DNA from: Fusarium oxysporum f. sp. lycopersici 4287
Lineage: Eukaryota > Ascomycota > Sordariomycetes > Hypocreales > Nectriaceae
Assembly: GCF_000149955.1 (NCBI RefSeq)
Contig: NC_030990.1
Span: forward strand, 2,310,918 to 2,374,917
Reading direction: 5' to 3'
DNA: 64,000 nucleotides
Notes under the pieces: generated by a model
The model's database searches: none
What the model saw: the letters and a program-made list of their open reading frames with translations, nothing else
Told to the model about the DNA's origin: nothing
Program-made: the position numbers and the translations under genes
Part shown: one piece after another, positions 12,134 to 24,474 of the stretch
How positions within the stretch are numbered: position 1 is the first letter of the stretch
How the letters are laid out: every line of letters starts with the position of its first letter

Positions 12134-15100
12134 ATGGATCGCCCTGAACCTGGGCTCGTCAAATGGTCGTCCAACCCTTCATATGATAACTTCATTCATA
12201 TCAACCTTCAGCACCGCGTTGTTCAGGTCTACGAACCAACTGGTCACGCAAGAGCTGGGAAATTCGACTATCAGAAACTCACCCGTCACGATGACTTCCC
12301 TCCCCTCACAACCTACGATTGGTCGCCAACCAATCCCGGTCTTCTTGCCGTTGGTACCGGTAGTGGCATTGTGAATTTGCTCAGGATTGACGATGGATCT
12401 AATGCGTACGTGGAGCTGGGCCTCAAGATGTCTCGTACTTGTCAAGCCGTCGCGTTCAACACAACCGGATTGTTAGCAGTTGGCCTGGACAGAGTGCGAA
12501 TGGATCAATGTCTTCACATCTGGGATGTCAGTCGATTGTCTTCAATAGACAAGAACACAAAAGGCTTTCCTTCGGATGCAACTAATATTGCTGAACCGAA
12601 AACCCGTCTTGAACCTAGTGTCTCTGTGTCAAGCATCAAATTCTTCGAAGACAGCCCCCAAACTCTTGTTGTTGGTATTAAGGCTCAGGGTCTTCGAATA
12701 CATGACCTTCGAGGTAGGTTTCGGAGATGAAAAGAGATTCTTGCGCAAGCTGACATATATTACTTCTTATCAGACCCTTCAAGCATTGTTACATTTCAAA
12801 CAAAGTGCAACAACAATCTTACGATCGACTATGCTGATCAGAATTATTTTGCTTCGTCTGCCCTGGACCATCCTGGAGTAATGATCTGGGACCGTCGAGC
12901 GACATCTCGACCTGTGGCTTCTCATGCATACATGCAAGCAATTGAGGAGGATGAACTCCCGTGGGGTGGAGCATTGCGTCTTGACCGAGTCATTGAGACT
13001 GATTCTGACCCTTTCTTGGCTGAGGGAAAGTATTCCCTTGTTCGATCACTTCGATATTGTCGTGATCATCGTGGCTTGCTTGCTGTGCTATCTCGTACGG
13101 GACAACTCAAGGTCTTGAACACCAATAAAGAGGCCCCATCATCTGGGTCTAGCAACCCGGAACTTCTCCAAGTTCAAAAGTCTTATGAGATGGACGTCTC
13201 ATATGTCGAAACATCAAGGAAGAATGATCGAATTGTTGCTTTTGACTGGGTAACATTGAGCTCACCCGTCCTTCGTCCACGGCTCCTTGTTCTACGAGCC
13301 AATGGGAACTTTGAAATCCTCGAACAACCATCGCAAACATCAGATCATGTTTACAAACTTGTACCATGGAAAGCACCGCATCGCGGTCTCGAAGGTAATT
13401 CAAGCTGATCCCCGATGGTTTGGACATGTCTAACCCCGTGCAGAGGGCGCCCCATACCACAGCATGATGCAATTTGAACCATCCCAAGCTCCTGATATGT
13501 TAGGGCCTCTTCTTATCGAAGAAGCTTTGTCAGAAGTGCCATTATTCGGACCAGAGAGTGCAAATGTTCGGGCAGATACGGAGGCCTTACTAAAGGCAAA
13601 TAACATGACTTCAGTGGTTATAGAGGACATTGGGGCAACCACGAGGCCACTGCCTGATGCCTTTCACAAAGCTTCTACCGTCGCAGCTAAGATAAGAGCC
13701 TTGCGCGCCTTCGTAAGAGATGAGTTTCAAGCTCCAAAGGGTATAAAGCCACGTGTTGGTGATACAAAGATCGTCGAAAGCGAGACCAGTGAGATGTCCC
13801 TAGCTTCCGATAGCTTGGGCTCATGCCGGGAAATCCACGATGCATTGTTGGCTTCACTAGCTGAGGCTGAAGGTCTCCCCCGAGAAGCACAGAACGTACT
13901 TGATCACAATATGTTGTTACGTGCTAAAGAGAAATACCTATTCGACGCAGTAGCAAACAGAGACATTGTGGCAGACGATCCGTGGGTAAAATATATATGG
14001 GACTGGGTGGCGAGTAAGTATCTGGATATTACTCTCTCACGGCATTCTAACATCCTTAAGCTGCTGAAGATAATGCTGATGACGGAGGCATGATACTCTC
14101 AAACATTGACCTCAGCTACGTTGGAGTTCACTCAATATGGACAAATAATCTTGGTGAATAACTAGAAGCGGAAACGGTCCGGACCCCAGCTGACCTTATC
14201 ATAGGCCGTGATCCTTCTACTCGACTACCTCCTGGCGCAACGCCTCCTGATCGCACAACATGGGAACGTACCATCGCAAGCTTCTGCAAAAAAAATCATC
14301 TTCCCAAGTTCAACGGAGCAGATACCAAGTGGCCAGCGCATCGTCAGCTATGCCTCGAAATATGCGGTTGGGGTGATTCTGAAAAGCATGATCCAAAAGG
14401 CCGCAATCGAAAGGCAGATCCTGAGTACCCCACCACCATTCATACCATGGCCGCTGCTCGTGCTTTATTTACAGGGGATCATAAGGAAGCCATACAGATC
14501 CTTAAGAAAGCCAGCACTGCGCACCCTGAACTCTTGTTTGTGTCTTTGGCCCTACAGCTTATGGGTAGCGGCGACAGCACGCCTGCCAAGAACAAGGAAC
14601 AGCTTGATTTTGATGAAGCTGTTGCTTCCAAAACCGACCCTTACCTCCGAGCCATATCATCACTGATTGCTACAGGTGACTGGACGGCTATAGCCAGCCA
14701 GCTATCTCTTCCCCTTTCTGACCGAGTTTACGTTGCAATCCGGAACTTTGACGATGACCAGCTCACACAGTGGCTCAACGAGCAAATCACCTTGGCGATA
14801 GCAGACGGAGATATAGAAGGCATCGTCCTCACAGGTATCACAGAACCCATGGTTGATATTTTTGCCCGCTATATCCAAAAGTTTCATGACGTTCAGACAG
14901 CGACCCTCGTGCTGTCCATTTGTGCACCGAGGTACATAGACGACATTCGCTGTCGAGCCTGGCGCAACACTTACCGGGCCCATCTTCAGCGTCATAAACT
15001 CTTCTTCCAGCGCACAAAGTTTGATGTCGAGTCAACGAAGCGATCGAAACGGGACGGCACCCCCAAATTGAAACCACCTTCCCGCCAAATTGCCCTCCGC

Positions 15101-15499
15101 TGTGTTTTCTGCGACGCTGAGACATCACTCGCGAACAATGCCAACCAGCCGCCGCATCTTGGAGGTGCCTCTTCTGCGCAAGCAGCATCGGCTCTCGAGT
15201 CTCGAAATCCACTTCTCGCAACGAGCATCAATGCGGGTGTGAGTTGTCCCAACTGCGGTCGACACCTCCCGCGTTGTGTAGTCTGTCTCGAGATTGTGGG
15301 CGTCCCTCGTTCCGACAAGCCAGAAGAAAAGAGCGAGTCTAAGATGGCTGGTCAATTTCCTACGTTTTGTCTCCGCTGCGAACACGTTTTGCATCTGGAC
15401 CACGCCCGCCAGTGGTTTGCCAGACACGTTGAGTGCCCTGTACCTGAATGCCGATGTCGATGTAACTTTAGGGCGAACCCTGAATTGAGTTATCGTTAG
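12134..15499 (+). CDS. SEA4: SEA/GATOR2 complex subunit Sea4 (Mios-like WD40 protein)
   Basis: Subunit of the vacuole-associated SEACAT/GATOR2 complex, which relieves inhibition of TORC1 in response to amino acids. Five exons were resolved: 12134-12713, 12774-13394, 13444-14013, 14061-14153 and 14205-15499. All four introns are short (47-60 bp) and phase 1; the product is 1052 residues. The N-terminal third is a WD40 propeller, with segments such as YDWSPTNPGLLAVGTGSG, LHIWDVSRL and, across the first junction, GVMIWDRRA. A helical middle follows. The C-terminus carries a zinc-binding RING-like module: CxxC at 921/924, 969/972, 979/982 and 1010/1013, then HLDH and further cysteines at 1032-1041. 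This layout is diagnostic of Mios/Sea4. Confidence 0.93.
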
Positions 15500-16059
15500 G
15501 ATGTTCATGATCTAGACATTTAGAGTCAAAGGAGGTTTGCCCGTCGACCGGGCCAACCGAACTGGGAATTATCACCGAACATCTCATATACAGGATAGGA
15601 TCTGCGACATATATACAGTTGAATATGACGAGTATGTCTAACTTGGATTGCTTATGGAGTTGAGGACAAAATATATCCTTTATCTTTCGCTTCTATCCGC
15701 AGGTTTCGCAAAATCAACAGCCAAAAAACAACTCCGTGTCCCATTTACCCCCACGCTCCTCGAGAATCCGGCCATTGTATCCTTCACGCCGGAGGTTCCA
15801 AAAAAGTGTTCGCCTGTCCTTCCCAGCATTGCACCTAGTATCCAAGTAGGTATTGTATGTTTCTTCTATCTTCGTTCGGTCGCTCCGTGTCAATCATCTC
15901 TAACGCATATAAAACAAAGGGGAAATGAGAAGGCTCCGACTTTCCAAAAGGGGTATTGTAACCAAATGAGTCACCAAGTGACGGGTGAAACGTTTCCTTT
16001 CCGTTGACAAGGCTTGATAACGATGTGTTGTTCGAATGGGGCCCGAATGATATTAGGTT
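15500..16059. other. Convergent 3' intergenic region
   Basis: About 560 bp between the convergent SEA4 and PAS kinase genes. An open frame at 15648-16007 on the + strand has no family resemblance; presumed 3' UTRs. Confidence 0.55.
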
Positions 16060-19000
16060 TCATTCTTCAACGGCAGCCTGGCACCAAGGATGCTCCAGCA
16101 CCTGGTTAATATCGTAGCGTTTAGCGACATCTCGATCCAGCATGCATCGAATGAGGTCGATACTCTCCTCGCTCAGAATATAGGGTATTCGCAGGTCACG
16201 ATCCATGATCTCATCAATACTGTAGAATGGATTCTCCTTGTAGATAATGGTGTAGAGGAGAATACCCAGTGCCCAAACGTCTTGCTCTGTGCCCCGATAA
16301 GGCTTGCCAGCGAGAACTTCAGGAGCGGCGTAATCTGGTAGCAAGTCAGCAAATTATGACATGTTTCTAGGCGGGCTGCAAGTTACTGACCGATTGTTCC
16401 TACGAAGACATCGAAAGGACCGCTCTTGATGTATGCAGCACTCCCAAAGTCGATAAGTTTGATATTGCCTTCTCCATCAAGGATTACATTTTCATCCTTG
16501 ATGTCGCGATGCACCACGCGAGCCTTAGTGTGGAGGTGGTGAATCGCATTGGCTACTTGTACGAAAATGCTGCGGCATTCAGACTCGTCCATGTTGGTTC
16601 GGAGTTCGATGTAGTCAAAGAGATCCATGCCTGGCAGACCATGAGGGATCATCTCGATATAGTAGTTCACATCATCCTCAAAGAATCCTTGCATCTCGAC
16701 GATGTTGGGATGAAGTAGCTCAGGTTTGCGAAGGTACTCCAAGACATGGACTTCCAAGGGTACAGTGCCCAGCTTTCGGTCTCTAGTCCATGTATCGACA
16801 AGAATGCGTCGCTTGGTAACGTACTTGAGCACAATCTTCTTGCCAGTTTGTTTGTGCCGGGCTAGCTTCACTTGGCCATACGCACCCTGACCCATTTCTT
16901 CCAATATCACATATTCGTTGATCGTTTTCTTATGGGGGGGTTCAACGACCTTGGGAACTGGGGTGGCCTCTTCAGGCTTGGGCTTTGGTTGCTGCCCCGT
17001 GATCTTAGCAGCAGCATTCATGGCAGCATCCTTTAAATGCTTGGAAAGCGAACTTGCAGCAATCAGCACATTCTTTCGAGGCCCCTCGTCATCTGAAGCA
17101 ATCTCAAGAGGCGTATGTGCAGGGGTCTGGCCAGGTGATGGCTGGTGGAGGGGGGTTAAAGCTCCAGCCCGGGTAGGGGTTTCGAGTCCGAGATGAGGCT
17201 GAGTGCCGTGGAGATGGCGAGAGTAAGTAATCCACAAAGCATACACTATTTCTGAATGGGTCACTTCGAAGGCTTCGTCTCCGGTGGCGTTATCCTCATC
17301 GCTGCCTTCGAAAACAGTCTCGTTCATCACAACAGTCTTCTTTTCACTCTTGACTACACGCATCTGGACGTCAACCTTCAGATCGGATCCGTCACGATGT
17401 TTGGCGCTTAATCCAGCGGGATGGAGGAAAGCAGATGCAGCGTCAGGTCTGTGCTCTTTCAAGGCCAGGAAAGCAGAAGCTTTTCTGAAACGATGTTCAG
17501 GAACAACCATACCGTCGAGGAGTTGTATACCATCCTCTTCTATCAGTGACCCCAGGATGTTGTCGAATTCTGGGATTAGTGCATTTATCGACATGCCATC
17601 AGCCTTTTCGAATCCGAAAAGTGCACCGCAAAAGGCTGCGTTTGAGCTTCGAATCTTAAGGGTTTCTGGCTCTACCACGACAATTCCAGCCATGTGAGGG
17701 AACGTCGAGACACGAAGCTCTAGCTTGCCACGGGTTTGCTCGACTGTGCAAGGTACGTTGACTTGGGGTGAATGAGGGCAGGTGAAGTATCTCCGCCTTG
17801 AAACCTGAGCAAAGTCGATTTCTCCTGTGTTGGGGTCAATCCCTTGGCGGGGAATCCGTGGAATGAGTTTCGCTATATCAAATCCAGTAGGGATTGACTC
17901 GAACCCCCAGATGGGAGCAGTAGATCCAGTGACTTGTTGAACGATGCCGTCTTCGTCCAAGGTAATGTAGGCGACGTCCTCATGAATTTCTTCCAAAACC
18001 CAGATCAAGCCGACCTTCTTCTCTTTGACCCACAGACTAGCAGAACCGGTCGCACCGTTGCGTTTCTGAATGGGGACCACGTCACCGCATAACAGCACTC
18101 CTCTCGAGGAATTTGTCTGATTATGCCCGCCGCCCCGGGTTTTGGGGGGGCTTGGGTCGCCGCTGTGAACCGTCTGCGCACGCCTTTGTGTGTAGCTGCG
18201 TGGCTGAGTTCTCGAATTTGGCTTGCTTAGGAGCTGGGCTGTTATTCCAGATCTCCCGTTAAGCAGTGCCGAAGCTGCTGAAGCGGCAGGTGTTGTTTGG
18301 CCCGAGGGCGTTTGGCTTTCATTAAGCTCATCGTCTGCTTGTTTCAAGAGTTTTCGTTCCAACCATGACCTTCTCTCCTCCTGTACAACTTCCAAGATAC
18401 CCATCTTGCGCACCTCAGCTTTTGTAACGCCAAACACCAGACAGGCGAGATCGTTTGCTGCAATAATGGTCCAGGGAGGTTTGACTTCTGTTGTAAAGAT
18501 CGCCTGAGCAGCGGGTACCCAGCGATTTGTGTGTCCATGTACAGAAGGGCCTAACTGAGTAGGGAAACTGGTCGCTGTAGCGCTGGGGAGTTGAGCCAAG
18601 GATGGAGAGTTTAACGGTTCTTGATATATGGGCTGACCAGTTAAGAAAGGCTGCGAAACTGTGTCTATAAGCTTATCTTGAGCTGACACGGCCGTTATGT
18701 CTGTCATTGTTCGCTTCAGGCTCAGTGTCGGACGGACTGGTACAGGTTTCGCGCCCGAAGTGCCACCTCCACTAGCAGAAGCTGTAGTTGATTGATCCTG
18801 AACATGGGTAGTCTCATGGGCTGCTGGCTCGAGTGGAATGGATCTTCTTGTTGTCTCAACCCTGGACCGTCGAGGTGGTGGCGATGTCTGGCGAGGACTG
18901 ATGAGGTCTGTGCTGGATGCTCGAGGGTCAAAATTCTTGTCGAAGACATTTTCCTGAACCTCAGCGGGACCGGTCAGAGGAGCTGGGGCGTAAGAGTCGT

Positions 19001-19874
19001 CGGGGTTTGGTAAGTTTGGAGCTCTGATTAGCTGTGCCTGCGCGAGTAGGTCAAGCATGTTCTGTGTCTCAACATCGCCGCTTACTCTTGCCTGGGCACT
19101 TGCAAGAGCAGCCTGCGACGAGTTCATAGGAAGACCCATATGGTCCTTCATGAACTCGACGGACCGTTTGAGGGCATTTTGTCGGTTGTGCAAAAAGTCC
19201 TCGGACTGATTGGCGAACGAGAAGGAATGCAAAGACTCGGAGGGGAAGCGAGAAAGGTCGTCGGAGAAGCTGGGATTTGATGGACCACCAGTGAGCGACA
19301 AGTTGCCGGTGCTGGCGGCCATCGCACTCATCGAAGTGGAACGAGACAGGGCGGCAACGGATGGGCTTCGCGAAGATGCTCGGGATCCTGGTAAAGTAGG
19401 GTTCCTGGATGGTGGGCGTGTTTGTCTAATTCGTCGAAGGCCGGACAGGCCTAAGCCATGCTCGTGATCGGTCATGATGGGAGACCTGGAGTTGATATGG
19501 TGGTCAGCAAGGAAGCAGGCCGAGGGTGGGCGCCACAGCTGGGCTCCGTGACGCATGATTTCACTCGACATACCTGGCGATAGCTTCAAGGTCAGCGGCT
19601 GCCGCCGCGGCCGCGGACGCATCCAGGGACATGCGTGCTCTGCTTCGATCTTGCGTTGATGAGTTTCTTGCGGCAGCCAAATTTCCCGTACTACGATTCT
19701 TTGGCAACGAGAGGGGCATTGGCAGCTTCTCTCGTCCACGTTCTTCATCCCTAGTGTGATTTTCGGCTCCTGTGTCAAGAAACCATGGTTAGCTGACAGG
19801 AGGACATAGACCAAGAGTAGTGGCAGGTTGCAAGTAGTACCATGATCATTTTGCCCTCCATGCATCTGTAGCAT
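16060..19874 (-). CDS. PSK1: PAS-domain serine/threonine kinase (PAS kinase)
   Basis: Nutrient-sensing kinase that in yeast controls glycogen and UDP-glucose partitioning and translation. Four exons fit: 19874-19841, 19769-19574, 19485-16391 and 16334-16060, with introns of 71, 88 and 56 bp and 1199 residues in total. The two 5' exons are inferred from good splice signals (branch GCTAAC, acceptors ACACAG and CTCCAG) and from coding-like sequence joining in frame, including an Ala run just before residue 77. The alternative start is ATG 19475 (residue 81). A PAS-type segment lies near residues 395-460. The kinase domain spans about 935-1190: glycine loop GQGAYG, ATP lysine near 964, HRDIKDEN near 1069 and DFG near 1089. 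The last intron falls just before DYAAPE. Length agrees with yeast Psk1/Psk2 (1356 and 1101 residues). Confidence 0.9.
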
Positions 19875-21339
19875 AGTTGGAGTCGGCCAACGAGAGGCCG
19901 AAACCACAGGTCAAGTCGTGATGGAAGGGTTACGAGGTCTGTTCTCAGGATGGCGGGGTTGAGCAGGAAATCTCGGTTGGCTCGATTGCCTGGAAATCGA
20001 TTGAAATTTGAAGCCAGCGGTCAGATGGGAGATGTATTCGTTTATCCAGAAGAATGGATAATAGACCAAGATGCGTGTGGGTATAATTTGGATTATCGAT
20101 ATTCCAAGATTGGGCCTTGAAGGGTGACGACGGATGAGACCGTCAATGTCAAGGATGGGGATGGGGCCGTATTGCCAGGGCTATGTCTTGGCTTGTGACC
20201 CAAAACACAAAGAAAACAGCCCAGTCAGCGTGAGTCGAAGGGGATGCCGAGAGGGCGAATTGGGCGTGTACCGCAGGTTTTATAGGATCATAGGTAAGGA
20301 AATAGGTTAAATTTGGTGCACGTTAAACTTTGTTACCAAGAGAAACTTTGATTGTCGAGAGCTTTCAGAAGAGTCCGAGAGGTTGATGTTGAGGAGTGTG
20401 AAGGGGACGGGATTTGCGTCGTTATCATAGGCCGCTCCTAAGACTTGTGAAGTCATCAGACAATCTGATTGGCAGGGGTTGGATTGAAGCCACTGCCTGC
20501 TGGTAGGCACCTAGTGCTTGCTTGACCCTGGAAGACCCCCAAGATATAGGTAGCATGGAGGATGGCAATCGTACCTAACAAGCTCAAGCTCAACCGTTGT
20601 GATATTGGCTGTATAAAGCTACATTACTAGCTTTTCACTGGGCCTGGCCTCACGAGGCAAATGACGCCAGCATCCTTTTTCTTATTTCTTTGGCTTCAAC
20701 ACAATCCGATGTCAGATGAGATCTTATTGCTGAGTGCGAGAATGCGTTGAGTGTCGGATTGTAAACAAACTATGGGCTTGTAATTGGAGTTGTTTTCATA
20801 TGAGACAATTAATTCGTTCGCCACAATCTTGCAGGTTTATTCCCATCGGATACAAATCTTCAATCTCTTACTGAAGTCATCATCCATAGTTACTCCTAGT
20901 AAAAGGCTTTGCAACTGAGGCACATGAAGAAAGAATCGAGACGTGGAAAAAAAGAATTTTATAGACTTCTACTCTGCTACACACCAAGGGCTAAATTCAA
21001 TGGAAGAGGCATTTGAATCAAGGGACCAGCACCTTACAACCAAGAATCTACCCCTTGTTACCCATAGTGACTGAAAACCAAGATTCCATACTTTCACAAA
21101 CTTTAATTCACATGCTGATTGATAGCTGTTGTTGGTAGGTTTGCTATAAGAGAGTGAATATGCCTCTTGATTTATGCATCGATCAAGGAGTTTTCTCCAA
21201 GTTTCTCTTGTCACAAAAGTCACACCACGGTTAAGTGGCAGAGGGGAATAGCAAACAAACAAAATTAACAACTCATGTAGAAGAAAACCCAAAACCTTAG
21301 GTTCCCCTTTGGTTTTGATGCCCCACGTGGAGAGGAACT

Positions 21340-21367
21340 TATCTCTTTGAGCGGCATAAGACTACCA
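21340..21367 (+). repeat. Left terminal inverted repeat
   Basis: 28 bases, exact reverse complement of 21600-21627; see the MITE entry. Confidence 0.85.
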
Positions 21368-21599
21368 CAGGTCACTCGCCCCACTCGACCCCACGTACAA
21401 GCAGGTTACAAGATTTAGGTGAAGCTATCTCCAAAATGACTGTATTCCTCTGTAACCAAGCTACTTCTATTAAAGTATAGCGGTCTATTTTACTTTCTTT
21501 TATTGGCTAATAGCCCCTTACACCAGGCAGGATACATACTCTTCTGTATCAGCTACTTTACTCTATCTCATTGGCCTAATACCCCCTATCGTGACCGCA

Positions 21600-21627
21600 T
21601 GGTAGTCTTATGCCGCTCAAAGAGATA
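21600..21627 (-). repeat. Right terminal inverted repeat
   Basis: 28 bases, exact reverse complement of 21340-21367. Confidence 0.85.
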
Positions 21628-24474
21628 GGGAGGTGAGATGTTTCCCGCCAATGAACTTGTCTGAATACCATCTTGCCAAGCATCTGTGAGCCTCTTGAAC
21701 AGAATTGGGTTCACGACGTCTGCTCCACCTAGACAAATGTATGATGGAGAGAAAAGGTTGTATGTTTCTTTGTACAGAGTTCACAACGGTTAGGGTGCCA
21801 AACTTAAGCTTATTACCTATCTGATGCTTTGTGCGAATTGCGGGCCGCTTGGATTGATTGCGATGTAAAATGGGTGGAACAATTTCAGCGTTACTGGGTA
21901 TTATATGGCTTCGATAATACGAGGTAATCTGATTCACCAGGAAAAGAGTTGTTTCTATGTCTCGCTGCAAGTGTTGGCCGTCGTTAGAACAACTTGACTT
22001 CCATACACTATCGGCATTTTCAAGTATGACCGAGTCAGACGATCAGCTCAAGAGGTCAGGCCAACAGTCATGTCTTATACAGCACACAAAATACCGGGGG
22101 CTGCAACCACGCGACACTAACTGGCAAGACAGCGCGCATGAAGAATATTGCATGGATTAGAATGTCTTTGATAGACGACCTCAATATCCTATCACGACAA
22201 CAGATGATCACCGTAGTGTTATCTTTCCACACGAGAAGGGCAGAAATGATGCCCGGTGACCTCAATGGTATCCTGCCAGCCCTACCAAGAGGCACATAGA
22301 CAATCTAAAATACTGTGCATCTTGACACAACCGCAGTAACCCTCGTTTAGAATAAGGTACCAAAGTATATTGTGACGAGACATCCATCCTAAGGTAGAGT
22401 AATTCTCAACGTGATGCCTCCAAATCGCACCAATAAGAAATCGGGCGATAACAGCCCGAATAGCGCGGGGTCAGCTGTAAGAAGTCTTGGAAGATGAGGG
22501 GCACTCTTCCTTTCTAGTGGGGTCTTCCCCAGGCTTTCGTGATCAATACCCGTCTATTGCTTACGGACGAAGCAGAAAGAGGAAGGAAACAAGACGGAGA
22601 CGTTGAATCCATAGTCTAGACGAGCAAGATGTAGAACTATTGGAAAAATGCACAGGCTAATCTATTTTGTTGAGACTGCCTACCTACCTGCAAATATTCC
22701 CTCAGTTGCCATCCATTTGTTCTGACCGCCTTCCAGAACCAACCTAGGGACATGCGGAGAAAGTTGTCTCCTCATGGTTGGTCCCGAGCAAGCAGTCAGC
22801 TAAATGAGGCTGGACCCTTGAGTCAGGGACGTTTTGGCATCGTGGGTTCGACGTGCAGTAGTCAGAGGCAAGGTCCCTGGGTCTGTATGTATGTGGTGAG
22901 AAACGGCGGGTAACCCTTTGAAGTAATGATGGTCTTTTGTATAGTTGATCAAGTTCACACCTGGTGGAACAGTTCATCCCAAGGTTATGACTGGTATGAT
23001 AGTCAATCATATCAGAGCCACCCTCGAAGTCTTATCATGAGAAATCAATGGGTCTCAGTGCTATTTTGAAGAAACATCGAAATGAGAGATAAAATGTGCC
23101 ACGCGGACACACGAGAGAAACTGACTTGTTTCTCATCCCCGGGTTTGGTTTGGCTCGGGTGAGATGCATGAAGGATTGGCGAGAGGGTGGGGAGAGCTGC
23201 ACACCAAGAAGACCCTCAAAAAGCCCCTGAAGAAAGCGACAAGGAAAAGAAGAGTGTGTAGTGGTAGTGATTGGCTTGTGTTCCGGATCACCGTCCCGTT
23301 GGGTCTCTGGCACTCAGAATCCGGGCTTGTCTAGTAAATACTGCGCAAGAGGACTTGGCTCCTTTTGCTTTTGCTCTTAGTAGCTTCGTGTTTGCCCGCG
23401 ATGTAGTCTCAAAGTCTCATTCCAACCAGGATTCGCCTAAGGGCCACAACGTTGACTACCACATCGATACAAGATACGGCGCCCAGCATTTCGCCATCCG
23501 GGCCACCAGAAAGAGTCGCGTAAAGCCGGTCACCCCGCCGCAGCCCGCACGATAAGAAGAAAATAGTGGGGGGTTTTAGCGTGGCATAGCCCAGAGCCTG
23601 GGAACGAAGGGTCCTCAACCGACCAACTGCACCTAGTGTCGTGTACTGTACTGTAAGGTACTGAGTGTATGGACTGTAGAGGTTGGGTAGGGTTGGCACT
23701 CCAAAACTCTATGGGATCTAGACAGTATGTGGATGTTACTATTGAATTGACGGGTAATGTTCTAGAGCATCCATCTTTGGACAAAAGCCTCAACTGCCTA
23801 CAACGTGCCTTTATTACTTTCTTTTCTTATTTTGTGTTCCCATCCCCTCCTCTCTCAACCCTTTCCTTTCCTTTTCCCTCTTCTCTGGTGATCACCTCAC
23901 ACCCACGGTCATGTTCATCTCCTCACGGGCATGTGCCCTGTTCTCCAACTTCAACTAGAAAACGAGACTCGATTCTATTGGAAACTTCCTCGCTTCAAGT
24001 AAAAGCCCAGTACGACGAAACGGCCCCGCTGACCACCCCCACCACCCTCTCCGAGTCCCCCGTTCGTCTGCTGATCCCCTCGGTTTCCCAGCAGAACACT
24101 GGACCCTGTTTATTCTATATTCTTCTTCCATCCTTCTTCGCGACTTTTTTTTTTTTTTTGACACTTGCTTCTTTTCTATTTCACTATTCCTCCTTTCGTC
24201 CATCAGTTTTACTCCCGGCTCATATCGATATACATCCTTCCTCCGCCAGCGATGAAATAAAGGATCCTGCATTTGCTGTAAGCGACCAGCGAGCAAGGCT
24301 CCAAGCCGCCCCCACTATCGACCGACTTCAATCAGACAATTATTTTCAATTGTTAGCAGCAGGCGTTATCCCGTCTGTCTCTTCCATACGGCAGCTGCGA
24401 TACTAGACGTTTCGCGCTCTATACAGTACAAAGAACATACAAGCACGCCTCGAACACAATTGGAATTTCTAGTC

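Larger units (their letters stand above)
21340..21627. mobile_element. Putative MITE with 28-bp perfect terminal inverted repeats
   Basis: Positions 21340-21367 (beginning TATCTCTTTGAGCGGCATAA) recur as an exact reverse complement at 21600-21627. The arms then continue with GGTCAC after a 2-3 base mismatch. The ends carry TA on both sides, as expected for a Tc1/mariner-type TA target duplication. The 288-bp element has no coding capacity, and its interior is AT-rich with two imperfect subterminal repeats around TATTGGCTAATA (about 21501 and 21570). This is the shape of a non-autonomous DNA transposon. No second copy was seen in the window, and the termini are not those of the Fusarium mimp or Fot1 elements as I know them. 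Confidence 0.7.
19875..24474. other. Gene-poor region and leader of the F-box gene
   Basis: About 4.6 kb without a supportable gene. The first kilobase is the PAS kinase promoter. A MITE-like element sits at 21340-21627. A 107-codon minus frame at 20969-21292 was not recognised and could be a repeat fragment. From about 23800 to 24470 the + strand is CT-rich, with a T15 run at 24145-24159. This is probably the long 5' leader of the F-box gene; the open frames in it reflect base composition. Confidence 0.6.

Noticed and set aside
16918..19467. Several + strand open frames antisense to the PAS kinase
   Set aside because: They are shadows of the minus-strand coding sequence, which carries clear PAS and kinase motifs.
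20969..21292. 107-codon minus-strand frame near the MITE-like element
   Set aside because: No recognised domain and no promoter or partner exon; possibly a fragment of a dispersed repeat, but unsupported.
23669..24406. 245-codon + strand open frame upstream of the F-box gene
   Set aside because: Its Ser/Pro/Phe/Leu-rich translation simply reflects CT-rich leader DNA. It has no family resemblance and its frames change with composition.
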